From: Mucilaginibacter lacusdianchii
GTDB taxonomy: Bacteria > Bacteroidota > Bacteroidia > Sphingobacteriales > Sphingobacteriaceae
Assembly (NCBI RefSeq): GCF_009770985.1
Contig: NZ_WSRW01000004.1
Span: forward strand, 29,062-93,061
Direction of reading: 5' to 3'
Length of the DNA: 64,000 bases
Shown here: positions 1 to 8,777 of the stretch, in pieces
Layout of the letters: every line of letters begins with the position of its first letter
Position numbering within the stretch: position 1 is the stretch's first letter
Position numbers and translations under genes: made by a program
Notes under the pieces: model-generated
Database searches by the model: none
What the model was told of the DNA's origin: nothing
The model's input: only the letters and a program-made list of their open reading frames with translations

Positions 1-282
1 AAACAGGCAGGTGAGCGTTACCATATGTTTGAGGATTGGGAACGCGATGATTTAATCAAAAACTTGGTTAATACCTTGGCTCCGGCACATAAGGCCATTC
101 AGGATAAAATGGTAGAGCATTTTACTAAATGTGATGCTGATTATGGCCGCCGTGTTGCCGAAGGACTGAACGCTTTGAACGACCAAAATGCCGCTGCTCA
201 AAAAGGCCCTATTGGTACAACTGGCTCTGCTGATGCTGTGCATCAGGCTGAAGATGTTGCACAACAGTCGAAACCATACTAA
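1..282 (+). CDS. Catalase, C-terminal end (partial)
   Basis: The reading frame is open from the first base of the window, so the start lies upstream. The 93 visible residues match the C-terminal helical region of monofunctional haem catalases: QAGERYHMFEDWERDDLI, then LVNTLAPA, a K-x-VEHF-type helix and ADYGRRVAEGL. The catalytic His/Asn and the haem Tyr would lie upstream and cannot be checked. Family role: dismutation of hydrogen peroxide in the cytoplasm. The last residues (after about 60) are an Ala/Gln-rich tail of little conservation. A strong terminator follows 20 bases after the stop. The family call rests on the short C-terminal segment only. Confidence 0.8.
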   Translation, partial: KQAGERYHMFEDWERDDLIKNLVNTLAPAHKAIQDKMVEHFTKCDADYGRRVAEGLNALNDQNAAAQKGPIGTTGSADAVHQAEDVAQQSKPY

Positions 283-302
283 GTAAGTTTGTAATTGTTA
301 AT

Positions 303-338
303 AAAAGGCTTATGCATGGAATGCATAAGCCTTTTATT
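303..338 (+). terminator. Intrinsic terminator after catalase
   Basis: A perfect 15-bp inverted repeat (AAAAGGCTTATGCAT, 3-nt loop, then its complement) ends in a TTTTATT tract. It lies about 20 bases after the catalase stop. Confidence 0.85.
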
Positions 339-780
339 GTTATGCATGATTAGATATGCTGATGTCGATTATCTAGGTGCCATTGTTTATACTTTATACT
401 GCCTTCAATAATTTGTTTTGCATGATAGTTGCAAGTATGCTTATTAAAATAACAGTTAAATACAATATGTAATGCCTATTGTGCCTTTAAAGTTAAGTTT
501 TTAAATACGGTGGCCGGATTCTAATAAACGGGCACTTTCAATTTATTCATTGTTACGAATAGATTATTGTCCTTTTATTAACTAAAAACGAACTTTATTG
601 CAAAGCTTGTTTCAAAAGGTGCTGTTGATATACTGATGTTTGCGTTATTTTGAGTTTTAAACAGCAACAAAATATTATATTCGGCTACCTTTTACATCAG
701 TAATAAGGTTTTTAACTAGGCAGACATAACCCGAGATTAACTGTAAAGAGAATTTCAACAACACAGCGTGCTTTATTCCT
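339..780. other. Intergenic region with no gene seen
   Basis: About 440 AT-rich bases between the catalase terminator and the TPR gene. I see no ORF of coding character, no tRNA and no strong hairpin. It presumably holds the TPR gene promoter, but there is no exact TAnnTTTG match close to the start; TATATTCG near 675 is the nearest. Confidence 0.6.
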
Positions 781-3129
781 ATGGGGAAATATTTACTCAC
801 ATTATTGCTTGCATTGCCCATATGGGTATCGGCTCAAACAGTCATTCCTATCCTACAGTCGGGTAATGCTAAAGCAAATGCTAAAAATTATACAGGTGCC
901 ATAGCAGATTTTACACGCGTTATTGATCAGGCTCCCCAAAATGCAGATGCTTATTTTTACCGTGCTAATGCTAAAGGTAATTTGAAAGATTTTCAAGGTG
1001 CTATTGAAGACTATTCGAAAGTTATTGAGCTGAAACCAAATATGGCTGATACTTATTATTACCGGGGTAATGCCTATTCCAATACCAAGTTGTTTGTAAA
1101 AGCTATAGAAGATTATACAAAGGCTATCGGATATAAACCCGATAATGCCGATTTATATCATTATCGTGCAAATGCGAAAGCCAACATGGCCGATCATGCC
1201 GGCGCTATAGAAGATTTTGACAAAGCCATTCAGCTAACACCTAACAATGCCGACTTATATACTTATCGTGGCGTAGCAAAGGTGAATGTGGGTAATTATA
1301 ACAGCGCTATTGTAGATTATGATAAATCTATTTCTTTAAAACCTGCCAATGTAGCCGATATTTATTACTACCGCGCTAATGCCAAGGCCAGCATGAAGAA
1401 CTATAATGGCGCCATTTTAGATTTTACCAAAGCTATTCAGCTTAACCCTAACAATGCAGAGGCTTTTTACTATCGCGGTAATGCGAAAGCCAACTTGGGT
1501 AATAATGCCGGTGCTATTGAAGATTATAACCAGGCAACGCATCTTAATCCCAAACTATCGGGTTTATATCATTACCTGGGAAATGCCCGTAGCAATGCGA
1601 AAGACGACCGTGGCGCAATCACTGATTATACCAAGGCGATAGCTTCAACACCAAACAGTGCCGAATTATATTTGTACCGGGGGGTATCTTATACCAATGT
1701 AGGCGATACTACAAATGCGTTATCGGATATTAATAAAGCGATAAGTTTACAAGCTAATTATGCCGAGGCTTACCAAAACCGGGCGCGCGTTTATAACATG
1801 GGCCAAAGTTTTGAAAATGCGCTTGCTGATGCTCAAAGAGCATTGGAATTGAATTCTAAGCTGGGTTCGGCTTATGTGGAGCGCGGAACGGCCAAAGCTG
1901 CATTGAAAGATACCTTGGGTGCCTTGCATGATTTTGATACGGCTATAGTGTATCATCCTAAAAACGAGTACAGCTATTTCGCCCGCGGCGATGTAAAGCT
2001 TAGCTTGAAAGATTACGAAGGTGCCTTAGCCGATTACAATAAGGCAATTGAATTGAAGCCGGCATATCCCGAAGCTTACATGAGCCGTGGCGATGTTAAA
2101 ACGCGTTTACGTAATTTTTCGGGTGCTGCGCAAGATTATCAGCATGCTATTGAAATTTCGCCTAATGTTAGTGATGATGTATACCTGCGTTTAGGTAATG
2201 CCCGCAGTGCCAATCAAGATTACCGTGGTGCAATACAGATTTATAATATGGGATTACAAAAAAATCCTAAAGCTACAGCATTTTATATTCGCCGTGGTGT
2301 AGCCAAAAGTCATATGGGTGATACGCAGGGCGCCTCGCGCGATTTTAACCAGGCGATCAAAATAGATACGGCATCGGCCGATGCTTACCAAAACCGTGGT
2401 TTCTTAAAAGCTGGTTATGGTGATTACGACGGTGCACTGGCTGACATTAACAAAGGACTTTCACAAAAACCGAGCGAAGAAGGGTACTTGTTTTTGGGTT
2501 ATGTAAAAGAAGGTAAGAACGATTACCTAGGTGCTATTGACAGCTACAATCAGGCGCTCGAATTAAACCCGAATAGTACCCGTGCTTATAATTACCGCGG
2601 TGTGGCTAAAAGCCATCTGCCCGACTCGCTTGGTGCGATGGATGATTTTAAGCGAGCTTATGATATAGAACCTCAAAACGAAGAAGTATTTATTTACCGT
2701 GGTAATGCACACCTGGTAATGCAAGATTCGGTAAGCGCCCTACGGGATTATATGACGGCAATTGATATGAACCTTAACAACTCGGATGCTTATATGTACC
2801 GGGGCATAGCTAAGTTCAAATTACAGGATTACCGGGGGGCAATGCAAGATTACAATTTATCTATCCAAATGCAGCCTAATAATAAGATGGCTTATTTAAA
2901 CCGGGGGATAGTAAAAAAAGTAATTAAAGATGTAAAAGGTGCGCTCGAAGATTTTAGTACAGCCATTTCGCTCGATTCCCGTTACCGGGCAGCTTATTAC
3001 GAACGCGGGCTGTTGCGTATCAATATACCAGCTGAAAAGAATGGCGGCTGTATAGACTTGAGCCGCGCCGGTGAGTTAGGTCTGCAAAAAGCCTATGACG
3101 ACATCCGGAAATACTGTAATGGATTTTGA
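781..3129 (+). CDS. Secreted multi-TPR repeat protein
   Basis: 782 residues. The N-terminus is a clear Sec signal peptide (MGKYLLTLLLALPIWVSAQ, cleavage after A-Q), so the protein is periplasmic or outside the inner membrane. Almost all the rest is tetratricopeptide repeats with a period of 34 residues, roughly 22 units, each close to Y-x-YRGNAKAN-x-x-[DN]Y-x-GAI-x-D[YF]-x-KAI-x-L-x-P-x-xA. The end has two cysteines in the pattern GGCIDLSRAGELG...YC, common at the end of Bacteroidota TPR proteins and perhaps a disulfide. There is no enzymatic domain; TPR solenoids bind other proteins, but the partner is unknown. It is a single-gene unit closed by a terminator. Confidence 0.88.
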   Translation: MGKYLLTLLLALPIWVSAQTVIPILQSGNAKANAKNYTGAIADFTRVIDQAPQNADAYFYRANAKGNLKDFQGAIEDYSKVIELKPNMADTYYYRGNAYSNTKLFVKAIEDYTKAIGYKPDNADLYHYRANAKANMADHAGAIEDFDKAIQLTPNNADLYTYRGVAKVNVGNYNSAIVDYDKSISLKPANVADIYYYRANAKASMKNYNGAILDFTKAIQLNPNNAEAFYYRGNAKANLGNNAGAIEDYNQATHLNPKLSGLYHYLGNARSNAKDDRGAITDYTKAIASTPNSAELYLYRGVSYTNVGDTTNALSDINKAISLQANYAEAYQNRARVYNMGQSFENALADAQRALELNSKLGSAYVERGTAKAALKDTLGALHDFDTAIVYHPKNEYSYFARGDVKLSLKDYEGALADYNKAIELKPAYPEAYMSRGDVKTRLRNFSGAAQDYQHAIEISPNVSDDVYLRLGNARSANQDYRGAIQIYNMGLQKNPKATAFYIRRGVAKSHMGDTQGASRDFNQAIKIDTASADAYQNRGFLKAGYGDYDGALADINKGLSQKPSEEGYLFLGYVKEGKNDYLGAIDSYNQALELNPNSTRAYNYRGVAKSHLPDSLGAMDDFKRAYDIEPQNEEVFIYRGNAHLVMQDSVSALRDYMTAIDMNLNNSDAYMYRGIAKFKLQDYRGAMQDYNLSIQMQPNNKMAYLNRGIVKKVIKDVKGALEDFSTAISLDSRYRAAYYERGLLRINIPAEKNGGCIDLSRAGELGLQKAYDDIRKYCNGF

Positions 3130-3148
3130 TATTTAAATTAGCTTAAAT

Positions 3149-3178
3149 AAAAAAGCCAGCATAAACGCTGGCTTTTTT
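3149..3178. terminator. Terminator shared by the TPR gene and the convergent marR
   Basis: GCCAGC, 6-nt loop, GCTGGC, flanked by an A-run on the left and TTTTTT on the right, so it can work in both directions. It sits between the stops of two convergent genes. Confidence 0.8.
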
Positions 3179-3223
3179 GCTGTATAAAGCTCTTGATCTT
3201 TAATATAAAAACGTCTCTTTAAC

Positions 3224-3697
3224 TTATAACTCACTTTTAATCCGGTAATACATACTCTGCTGATCTAGCGATTGCTCCAGCTGGCCCAGCAGTTCCAGTA
3301 AATTATGCTCAGCTTCGTTTAGCCATTTTTCGTTTTCAGCTTTAATGACAGCCAGGGTAGGAGCCAAATCTTTTAATAGCTTTTTGCCTTTAGGCGATAA
3401 GGTTACCAAACGTTTCCGTGCATCCTTACTGTCTTTATGAGCGGTAATCAACTTGGCTTTTAATAATTGGTCAACAAACTGTACAATGGCCGGGTGGGTA
3501 AGCTTCAACGAGTCGGCTATATCAACAATTGATAGCATTCCTTCACGGCTAAGCAACTCTAAAACCAGGAACCATTTAGATTCGAAATTCAGATCAAGTT
3601 CCTTATAAATTTTATTTACATCCTGTGCTAAACGTTCGCTCAGGCGTTTTAAACGGGTAGCTAAGGCCAGTGCTCCCAACTCGGTAATTAAATCCAT
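3224..3697 (-). CDS. MarR-family transcriptional regulator
   Basis: 157 residues from the ATG at 3697; a TTG one codon earlier is possible but less likely. The winged helix-turn-helix core is visible: a long N-terminal dimerisation helix, then LVLELLSREGMLSIVDIADSL and LTHPAIVQFVDQLL (recognition helix), then the wing DSKDARKRLVTLSPKGKKLL with the D-x-R-[AS]-x-R-x-x-x-LT motif. A C-terminal helix completes the dimer interface. Family role: a small-molecule-responsive DNA-binding regulator, usually a repressor. It is divergent from the GlcG-like gene across about 200 bases, which makes that gene a plausible target, but I found no convincing operator. Confidence 0.9.
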   Translation of the reverse strand: MDLITELGALALATRLKRLSERLAQDVNKIYKELDLNFESKWFLVLELLSREGMLSIVDIADSLKLTHPAIVQFVDQLLKAKLITAHKDSKDARKRLVTLSPKGKKLLKDLAPTLAVIKAENEKWLNEAEHNLLELLGQLEQSLDQQSMYYRIKSEL

Positions 3698-3894
3698 CAA
3701 ACAGTAATAGTTGGCCTAATATACAGCTTTCTACCACTTTTAGTTTTTAAACTGCCTTTTACCTCAGCATTCACTGCATTTTGCAGGTTTTTTTTAGCGG
3801 TACAACTATTTTGTTTAAGCAATATGTGTACTGTTGATATTTATGAAACTATACACCTACCGGTTTGTACTTATCCACATAAACAGCACACAAC

Positions 3895-4299
3895 ATGGAT
3901 ATTACATTGCAACAAGCAGAAACCGTATCGGCGGCTGCCAAACAAAAAGCGCAAGAAATTAGCGTGCCTATGAACATTGCCATAGTAGACGCCGGCGCTA
4001 ATTTGAAAGCTTTTCACCGGATGGAGAATGCTTGGTTAGGATCGATTGACATCGCTATCAAAAAAGCCAAAACAGCACGATTTTTCGATATGCCTACCGG
4101 CGATTTGGGTAAGGCCTCGCAGCCGGGCGGCTCGCTGTATAACATCGAAGTATCAAACGGCGGATTGATTACTTTTCCGGGCGGAATACCTATTAAAGAT
4201 GCCAGCGGACAAATTGTAGGTGCCATTGGCGTTTCGGGCGGCAGCGTAGAGCAGGATCATGAAGTTGCCGAAGCTGGCTTGGCTGCATTTAAGCAGTAG
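3895..4299 (+). CDS. GlcG/HbpS-family (heme-degrading domain) protein
   Basis: 134 residues, the full length of this one-domain family (formerly DUF336). Typical segments: a start helix with QQAE..S.AA..KA, then VPMNIAIVDAGANLKAFHRMENAW, AIKKAKTARFFDMPTG, PGGIPIKD--GQIVGAIGVSGG and EQDHEVAEAG near the end. HbpS of Streptomyces binds haem and releases iron; GlcG is encoded with glycolate oxidase. Other members have other or unknown roles, so the substrate here is open. No signal peptide is seen, so it is likely cytoplasmic. It is divergent from a MarR regulator and has its own terminator. Confidence 0.85.
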   Translation: MDITLQQAETVSAAAKQKAQEISVPMNIAIVDAGANLKAFHRMENAWLGSIDIAIKKAKTARFFDMPTGDLGKASQPGGSLYNIEVSNGGLITFPGGIPIKDASGQIVGAIGVSGGSVEQDHEVAEAGLAAFKQ

Positions 4300-4308
4300 T
4301 AATAAAAC

Positions 4309-4343
4309 AATAAAAGCGTTATTGAAATAGTAACGCTTTTATT
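4309..4343. terminator. Bidirectional terminator
   Basis: The 13-bp inverted repeat AATAAAAGCGTTA / TAACGCTTTTATT with a 9-nt loop lies between the convergent GlcG-like and SDR genes. A/T runs on both sides allow use in both directions. Confidence 0.8.
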
Positions 4344-4352
4344 TAATAACTA

Positions 4353-5069
4353 TCACGGATTGGTAGACCATAACCCCGCTTCTTTTACAAACACGCGACG
4401 GTTTAATTTTAAATGAGCCACTACAAATTCTGCAAAATCTTCAGGCTGCATTACCTTTTCTGGATTGCCGTCTGTAAGTTTCAGATCAATAGCTAAATCG
4501 GTGGCAATAGTGCTTGGTGTTAGCGTACTTACGCGGATGTTATGTTTACGCACTTCCTGCATCAACGATTCGGATAGGCCAATTAAGCCGAATTTAGATG
4601 CACTGTAAGCGCTGGTTACTGCTGCACCACGCTGGCCTGCGGTAGATGATATGTTGATGATATCACCCGCTTTTTTCTCAATCATGTCTGGTAGCACCGC
4701 ACGGGTTACATAGTACGGGCCTAGTAAATTAATGCGGATAATCTCTTCCCAACGGGCCGGATCCAGGTCCAAAAAGCCGCCAAAAGTTGATGTACCCGCG
4801 TTGTTAATTAAAATATCAATAAAGCCAAGTTCGGCTTTCAGTTTTTCCACCGCTGTGTTTACAGAATTAATATCAGCTACGTCCGCTGTTGTAATTACGG
4901 CTTTAACGCCTAGCGCCTCTATTTGTGAAGCTACTGCTTCTAAATCGCTGGCGGTGCGGGCCAATAAGCCTACGTTTACACCTTCTTGCGCCAAGGCAAT
5001 TGCCATAGCCTTGCCAATGCCTTTACCGGCACCGGTTATTAATGCGTTTTTTCCGGTTAGTTGTTCCAT
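4353..5069 (-). CDS. SDR-family oxidoreductase (FabG-like)
   Basis: 238 residues, a classical short-chain dehydrogenase. Visible: the cofactor motif TGAGKGIG (12-19), NNAG (89-92), the catalytic Ser142, Tyr155 and Lys159 (YSASK), and N114. An Arg at 38 after the second strand suggests NADP(H). It resembles the 3-ketoacyl-(ACP) reductase group, but no neighbour belongs to fatty-acid synthesis, so the substrate is unknown. It is cytoplasmic. It is transcribed alone or with the HAD gene 100 bases upstream on the same strand. Confidence 0.88.
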   Translation of the reverse strand: MEQLTGKNALITGAGKGIGKAMAIALAQEGVNVGLLARTASDLEAVASQIEALGVKAVITTADVADINSVNTAVEKLKAELGFIDILINNAGTSTFGGFLDLDPARWEEIIRINLLGPYYVTRAVLPDMIEKKAGDIINISSTAGQRGAAVTSAYSASKFGLIGLSESLMQEVRKHNIRVSTLTPSTIATDLAIDLKLTDGNPEKVMQPEDFAEFVVAHLKLNRRVFVKEAGLWSTNP

Positions 5070-5169
5070 ACCATAAAATTATGTGAGCAATATTACAACA
5101 ATGCATCTGGCCATAATGTTGCCGGATAACTTTTTGACAATACTGTTATTCATGCAACGAATTGGTAAC

Positions 5170-5838
5170 TTATCCTGCTATTAGTTTTTCAAAATATTCA
5201 TCCGTAAAGTCGGGTGCAAAGTGCAGGATGTTATCCAGATGGTTAAATTCTTCTGGTTGATGTGTAGTGGTTAAAATAACGGCTTTCATCCCCGCGTTTA
5301 AAGCGGCTTCGGCACCCTTGGGCACATCTTCAAAAACCAGGCAGTCGGTAGGGTCTTGTTGTAATAATTGGGCTGCGCTCAAAAAGGTTTCGGGATGCGG
5401 TTTACTAAAAGTTACATCATCGGCACTTACAATGGCTTTAAAGTAATGACGGATGTCCAGATTATCCAGCACAAAATCAATGTTAAACATAATGGCCGCC
5501 GAGGCAATAGCCATTGGGATACTTTGCCGATAAGCTTTTTCTAAAAATTCAGGTAAACCCGGTAGCAAAGCCAGCTTTGGTAAAAAGGCTTTCTGGTAAC
5601 GACGTTCCTTTTCAACAGAAAGGTCTTGTATTTCTTGCTCAGTAAAACGTTGCGCGCCAAAAACGCGAACCAGTACTTCCGAGTTTTTGCCGTACATCTG
5701 TGCCTTTACTTCATTCCAGGTAAAGTTCCCACCCAGGTTTTCATTGAAAATTTGCTGCCAGGCCTGGGTATGGTAGTCCATGTCGTTAATCATGGTGCCG
5801 TTTAAATCAAATATCAGCGCTTGTGGTTGGGTAGTCAT
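5170..5838 (-). CDS. HAD-superfamily hydrolase, beta-phosphoglucomutase-like
   Basis: 222 residues with the HAD Rossmann core and an alpha-helical cap (subfamily I, like beta-phosphoglucomutase and GS1-type phosphatases). Motif I reads FDLNGTMIND: the nucleophile Asp11 is present, but the residue two after it is Asn13 instead of the usual Asp acid/base. Motif II lies in IASAAIMF, motif III is the Lys in SKPHPETF, and motif IV is LVFEDVPKGAEAALNAGM. The family dephosphorylates or isomerises small phosphosugars; the Asn change makes the exact chemistry uncertain. Cytoplasmic. The start ATG at 5838 is the only good one. Confidence 0.85.
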   Translation of the reverse strand: MTTQPQALIFDLNGTMINDMDYHTQAWQQIFNENLGGNFTWNEVKAQMYGKNSEVLVRVFGAQRFTEQEIQDLSVEKERRYQKAFLPKLALLPGLPEFLEKAYRQSIPMAIASAAIMFNIDFVLDNLDIRHYFKAIVSADDVTFSKPHPETFLSAAQLLQQDPTDCLVFEDVPKGAEAALNAGMKAVILTTTHQPEEFNHLDNILHFAPDFTDEYFEKLIAG

Positions 5839-5968
5839 GTTTGCAAATAGGCTAAAAATTTAGCATCTGGCAACTTTTTGTTAGATTTTAAATCTTGTTA
5901 ACTCATGCCAGACATTTGCATAAGTGCTCATGCTAAAACCAAACCTTACTGCCTGCCGTTATCAATAC

Positions 5969-7036
5969 ATGTCCAACAAACCGCTGCTCGAATTTACCGA
6001 TAAAGGCATTTATTGCCCTAAAGGTAATTTCTATATCGACCCCTGGAAACCGGTGGATGATGCCGTCATCACCCATGCACATTCCGACCATGCTTATACT
6101 GGTCACAAACGCTATCTGGCGCACCACTTATCTCGCGAGGTATTGAAATACCGTTTGGGTGATATTCAATTGCAAACAGTGGAGTATGGCGAAAAGGTGA
6201 TAAAAAACGGCGTGCAGATATCGCTGTTTCCGGCTGGACATGTTATCGGCTCAGCACAAATACGGGTAGAAAGCCAGGGCGAGGTTTGGGTGGTTTCCGG
6301 CGATTATAAGGTGGAAGATGACGGTGTATGTGCTCCTTTTGAACCTGTTACCTGTCATCATTTTATATCGGAATGCACCTTTGGTATGCCGATTTACAAG
6401 TGGAAACCGCAAGCCGAACTGTTTACTGATGTAAATGCCTGGTGGAAAAATAATGTATCTAATGGATTGGCCACTGTTATTGTAGGCTACTCGTTAGGCA
6501 AAGCGCAACGTATACTGCAAAACCTGGATGCGTCTATAGGTAAGATTTATACACACGGCGTTATCGAAAATACAAATGAAGCTTTGCGCCGCAACGGTAT
6601 ACAGTTGCAAGCTACAGAGCGCATTACGCCGGCTACACCTAAAGAGGATATCCGTAAAGGCATCGTCATAGCGCCACCATCGGCAGTGGGTACGCCTTGG
6701 ATGCGTAAGTTTCAACCTTACAGTTTTGGGTACTGTTCGGGCTGGATGGCATTACGGGGCGCTAAGCGCCGCCGGGCGGCCGACAGAGGTTTTATTATGT
6801 CTGACCATGCCGACTGGGACGGCCTAGTTAGTGCCATTGATGCTACTCGCTGCGAAAAGGTTTACCTAACCCACGGCTATACTGCCAGCTTTGCCCGTTA
6901 CTTGAGCGAAATTGGTTTTGATGCGCACGAGGTGCATACTTTATATGGTGGCGAAGAGGAAGATACAACAGCAACCACAACTGACGAAAAAGAACAGGCA
7001 AATACATTGGCTGAAACTGGGGAGGAAACCATATGA
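5969..7036 (+). CDS. Ligase-associated DNA exonuclease, MBL fold
   Basis: 355 residues from the ATG at 5969. An earlier in-frame ATG at 5924 would add 15 residues that do not look like the family, whose members begin just before the LLEFTDKGIYC-type segment. The metallo-beta-lactamase metal site HAHSDH is at 36-41, with further His/Asp ligands in AGHVIGSAQ, SGDYK and SDHADWDG. It is related to the beta-CASP nucleases. Known context: these exonucleases sit with ATP-dependent DNA ligases and Lhr-type helicases in a DNA repair module. Its stop overlaps the ligase start (ATGA), so the two are translationally coupled. The last 25 or so residues are a low-complexity Glu/Thr tail. Confidence 0.9.
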   Translation: MSNKPLLEFTDKGIYCPKGNFYIDPWKPVDDAVITHAHSDHAYTGHKRYLAHHLSREVLKYRLGDIQLQTVEYGEKVIKNGVQISLFPAGHVIGSAQIRVESQGEVWVVSGDYKVEDDGVCAPFEPVTCHHFISECTFGMPIYKWKPQAELFTDVNAWWKNNVSNGLATVIVGYSLGKAQRILQNLDASIGKIYTHGVIENTNEALRRNGIQLQATERITPATPKEDIRKGIVIAPPSAVGTPWMRKFQPYSFGYCSGWMALRGAKRRRAADRGFIMSDHADWDGLVSAIDATRCEKVYLTHGYTASFARYLSEIGFDAHEVHTLYGGEEEDTTATTTDEKEQANTLAETGEETI

Positions 7037-8655
7037 AAGCTTTTGCCCAACTTTTTACCGCGCTTGACGAAACCAATAAAACCAACGACAAAGTCAAGGT
7101 TTTAAAAGAATATTTTCTTAAAGTGCCCGATACGGACAAAATGCACATGCTGGCATTATTCACTGGGCGTAATCCCAAACGGCAAATTAATGCTACGCAA
7201 TTCCGAACATGGGCCATGGAGGCATCTAACATACCCGCATGGCTGTTTGAAGAAAGCTACCATGTAGTAGGCGATTTAGCCGAAACGGTAGCCTTATTGC
7301 TGCCCGATCATAAAAACAGCAGCAGTAAAACCCTTACCGAATGGATTGCCGAAATAAACGCCCTGAACAATTTGCCCGAAGTAGAAAAGCGGGATTGGCT
7401 GACCCGTGCCTGGTCGGCTTTAGACAGGCAGGAGCGGTTTGTATTCAATAAAATATTAACCGGTAGCTTTAGAGTAGGGGTATCCCAAAATTTGGTTATC
7501 AAGGCACTGGCCGATGTATCTGATTTAGATGCCGCTACCATTACACACCGCCTTATGGGTAACTGGATGCCTAATACTTATCAGTTCGAAGAACTGGTAC
7601 ATACTGATACTGCTGTAGAGGATGTATCACGTCCGTATCCCTTCTTTCTGGCGTATCCCGTGCAGGAAACGTCAACCGTGCAAAAGTCGCCCGAAGAGTT
7701 GCAGAATTTATTGGGCGATGCTCACGAATGGCAAGCCGAGTGGAAATGGGATGGCATCAGGGCACAACTCATTAAACGCGATGGTCATATTTTTATTTGG
7801 AGCCGTGGCGAAGATTTGGCTACGGATAAGTTCCCCGAGTTACACTCTTTCATGCAGCAGTGGCCCGATGGTACGGTAGTAGATGGCGAGATATTGAGCT
7901 TTAAAGAGGAGCATCCCTTGCCTTTTGCCATACTGCAAACCCGTATAGGCCGTAAAACACTCACCAAAAAAGTGTTGGAAGAAGGCCCGGTTGCGCTTAT
8001 TGCTTATGATTGCCTGGAATATGGCGGCGAAGACATCCGCTACAAAACCCAAACCGAGCGCAGGCAGGTATTGGAAAACCTGCACCAAACCACGCCATAT
8101 CCCGAAGTGTTCCGTATATCGCAATTAATAACATTTGATAGCTGGGCCGAATTGAGTGAAATCCGCGAACAATCACGCGCCATGGTAGCCGAGGGTATCA
8201 TGCTGAAGCGCAAGGATGCCCACTACCAGGTAGGCCGCCGCCGGGGCGACTGGTGGAAGTGGAAAATAGACCCGCTATCCATCGACGCCGTAATGGTGTA
8301 CGCCCAAAAAGGTCACGGTCGCCGGGCCGATTTATATACTGATTACACCTTTGCCGTTTGGGACGGCGATAAGTTGGTGCCCTTTGCCAAAGCCTACTCG
8401 GGTCTTACTGATACAGAAATTAACAAGGTAGATGCTTTTGTGAAACGTAATACGCTCGAAAAGTTTGGCCCGGTTCGTACGGTGAAGCCCGAACTGGTGT
8501 TTGAAATAGGCTTTGAAGGTATTCAAAAGTCTACCCGTCATAAATCGGGCGTAGCTTTGCGTTTTCCGCGTATATTGCGTTGGCGCCATGATAAGCCCAA
8601 AGAAGAGGCGGATACAATAGGAACGCTGAAGGCGTTGTTGGGCGAAGGTGAATAA
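7033..8655 (+). CDS. ATP-dependent DNA ligase
   Basis: 540 residues. Order: an N-terminal all-helical DNA-binding domain (about 1-200), then the adenylation domain with the KxDG motif EWKWDGIRAQL (AMP-accepting Lys238), WSRGEDLATDKFP, VDGEILSF, EGIMLKRKDAHYQVGRR and WWKWKID (motif V), then an OB-fold domain ending in the FEIGFEGIQKSTRHKSGVALRFPR segment. It seals nicks in DNA using ATP; in bacteria this is a second ligase used in repair beside NAD-dependent LigA. The start ATG has a rare strong Shine-Dalgarno (GGAGG at 7021-7025) and overlaps the exonuclease stop by 4 bases. No lhr helicase gene is in the window. Confidence 0.93.
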   Translation: MKAFAQLFTALDETNKTNDKVKVLKEYFLKVPDTDKMHMLALFTGRNPKRQINATQFRTWAMEASNIPAWLFEESYHVVGDLAETVALLLPDHKNSSSKTLTEWIAEINALNNLPEVEKRDWLTRAWSALDRQERFVFNKILTGSFRVGVSQNLVIKALADVSDLDAATITHRLMGNWMPNTYQFEELVHTDTAVEDVSRPYPFFLAYPVQETSTVQKSPEELQNLLGDAHEWQAEWKWDGIRAQLIKRDGHIFIWSRGEDLATDKFPELHSFMQQWPDGTVVDGEILSFKEEHPLPFAILQTRIGRKTLTKKVLEEGPVALIAYDCLEYGGEDIRYKTQTERRQVLENLHQTTPYPEVFRISQLITFDSWAELSEIREQSRAMVAEGIMLKRKDAHYQVGRRRGDWWKWKIDPLSIDAVMVYAQKGHGRRADLYTDYTFAVWDGDKLVPFAKAYSGLTDTEINKVDAFVKRNTLEKFGPVRTVKPELVFEIGFEGIQKSTRHKSGVALRFPRILRWRHDKPKEEADTIGTLKALLGEGE

Positions 8656-8667
8656 AGATTATTACCC

Positions 8668-8752
8668 TTGTTATTGCGAGCGCTAGCGTGGCAATCTCCT
8701 CGCGTTTTTAATTAATACGACGGGATTGCCACGCTAGCGCTCGCAATGACAA
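8668..8752. repeat. REP-like palindromic repeat, copy 1
   Basis: A perfect 23-bp inverted repeat at 8673-8695 and 8725-8747 (arm begins ATTGCGAGCGCTAGCG), with a partly paired spacer (CTCCTCG/CGACGGG) and further outer pairs. It follows the ligase stop by 12 bases. A diverged copy lies at 38961-39046 and shares GCAAT..CC, GGGATTGCCAC and CGCTCGCAA. It can form a long hairpin and could act as an mRNA 3' end, but it has no T-tract. Confidence 0.85.
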
Positions 8753-8777
8753 TATTTATGCAAAAGAAAGAAATCAG

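Noticed and set aside
781..3129. Regularly spaced direct repeats that might suggest a CRISPR array
   Set aside because: Spacing of about 102 bases equals 34 codons; they are TPR units in an open reading frame and differ from each other.
6843..7232. Minus-strand ORF of 129 codons across the exonuclease-ligase junction
   Set aside because: Antisense to two well-supported genes; no recognisable domain.
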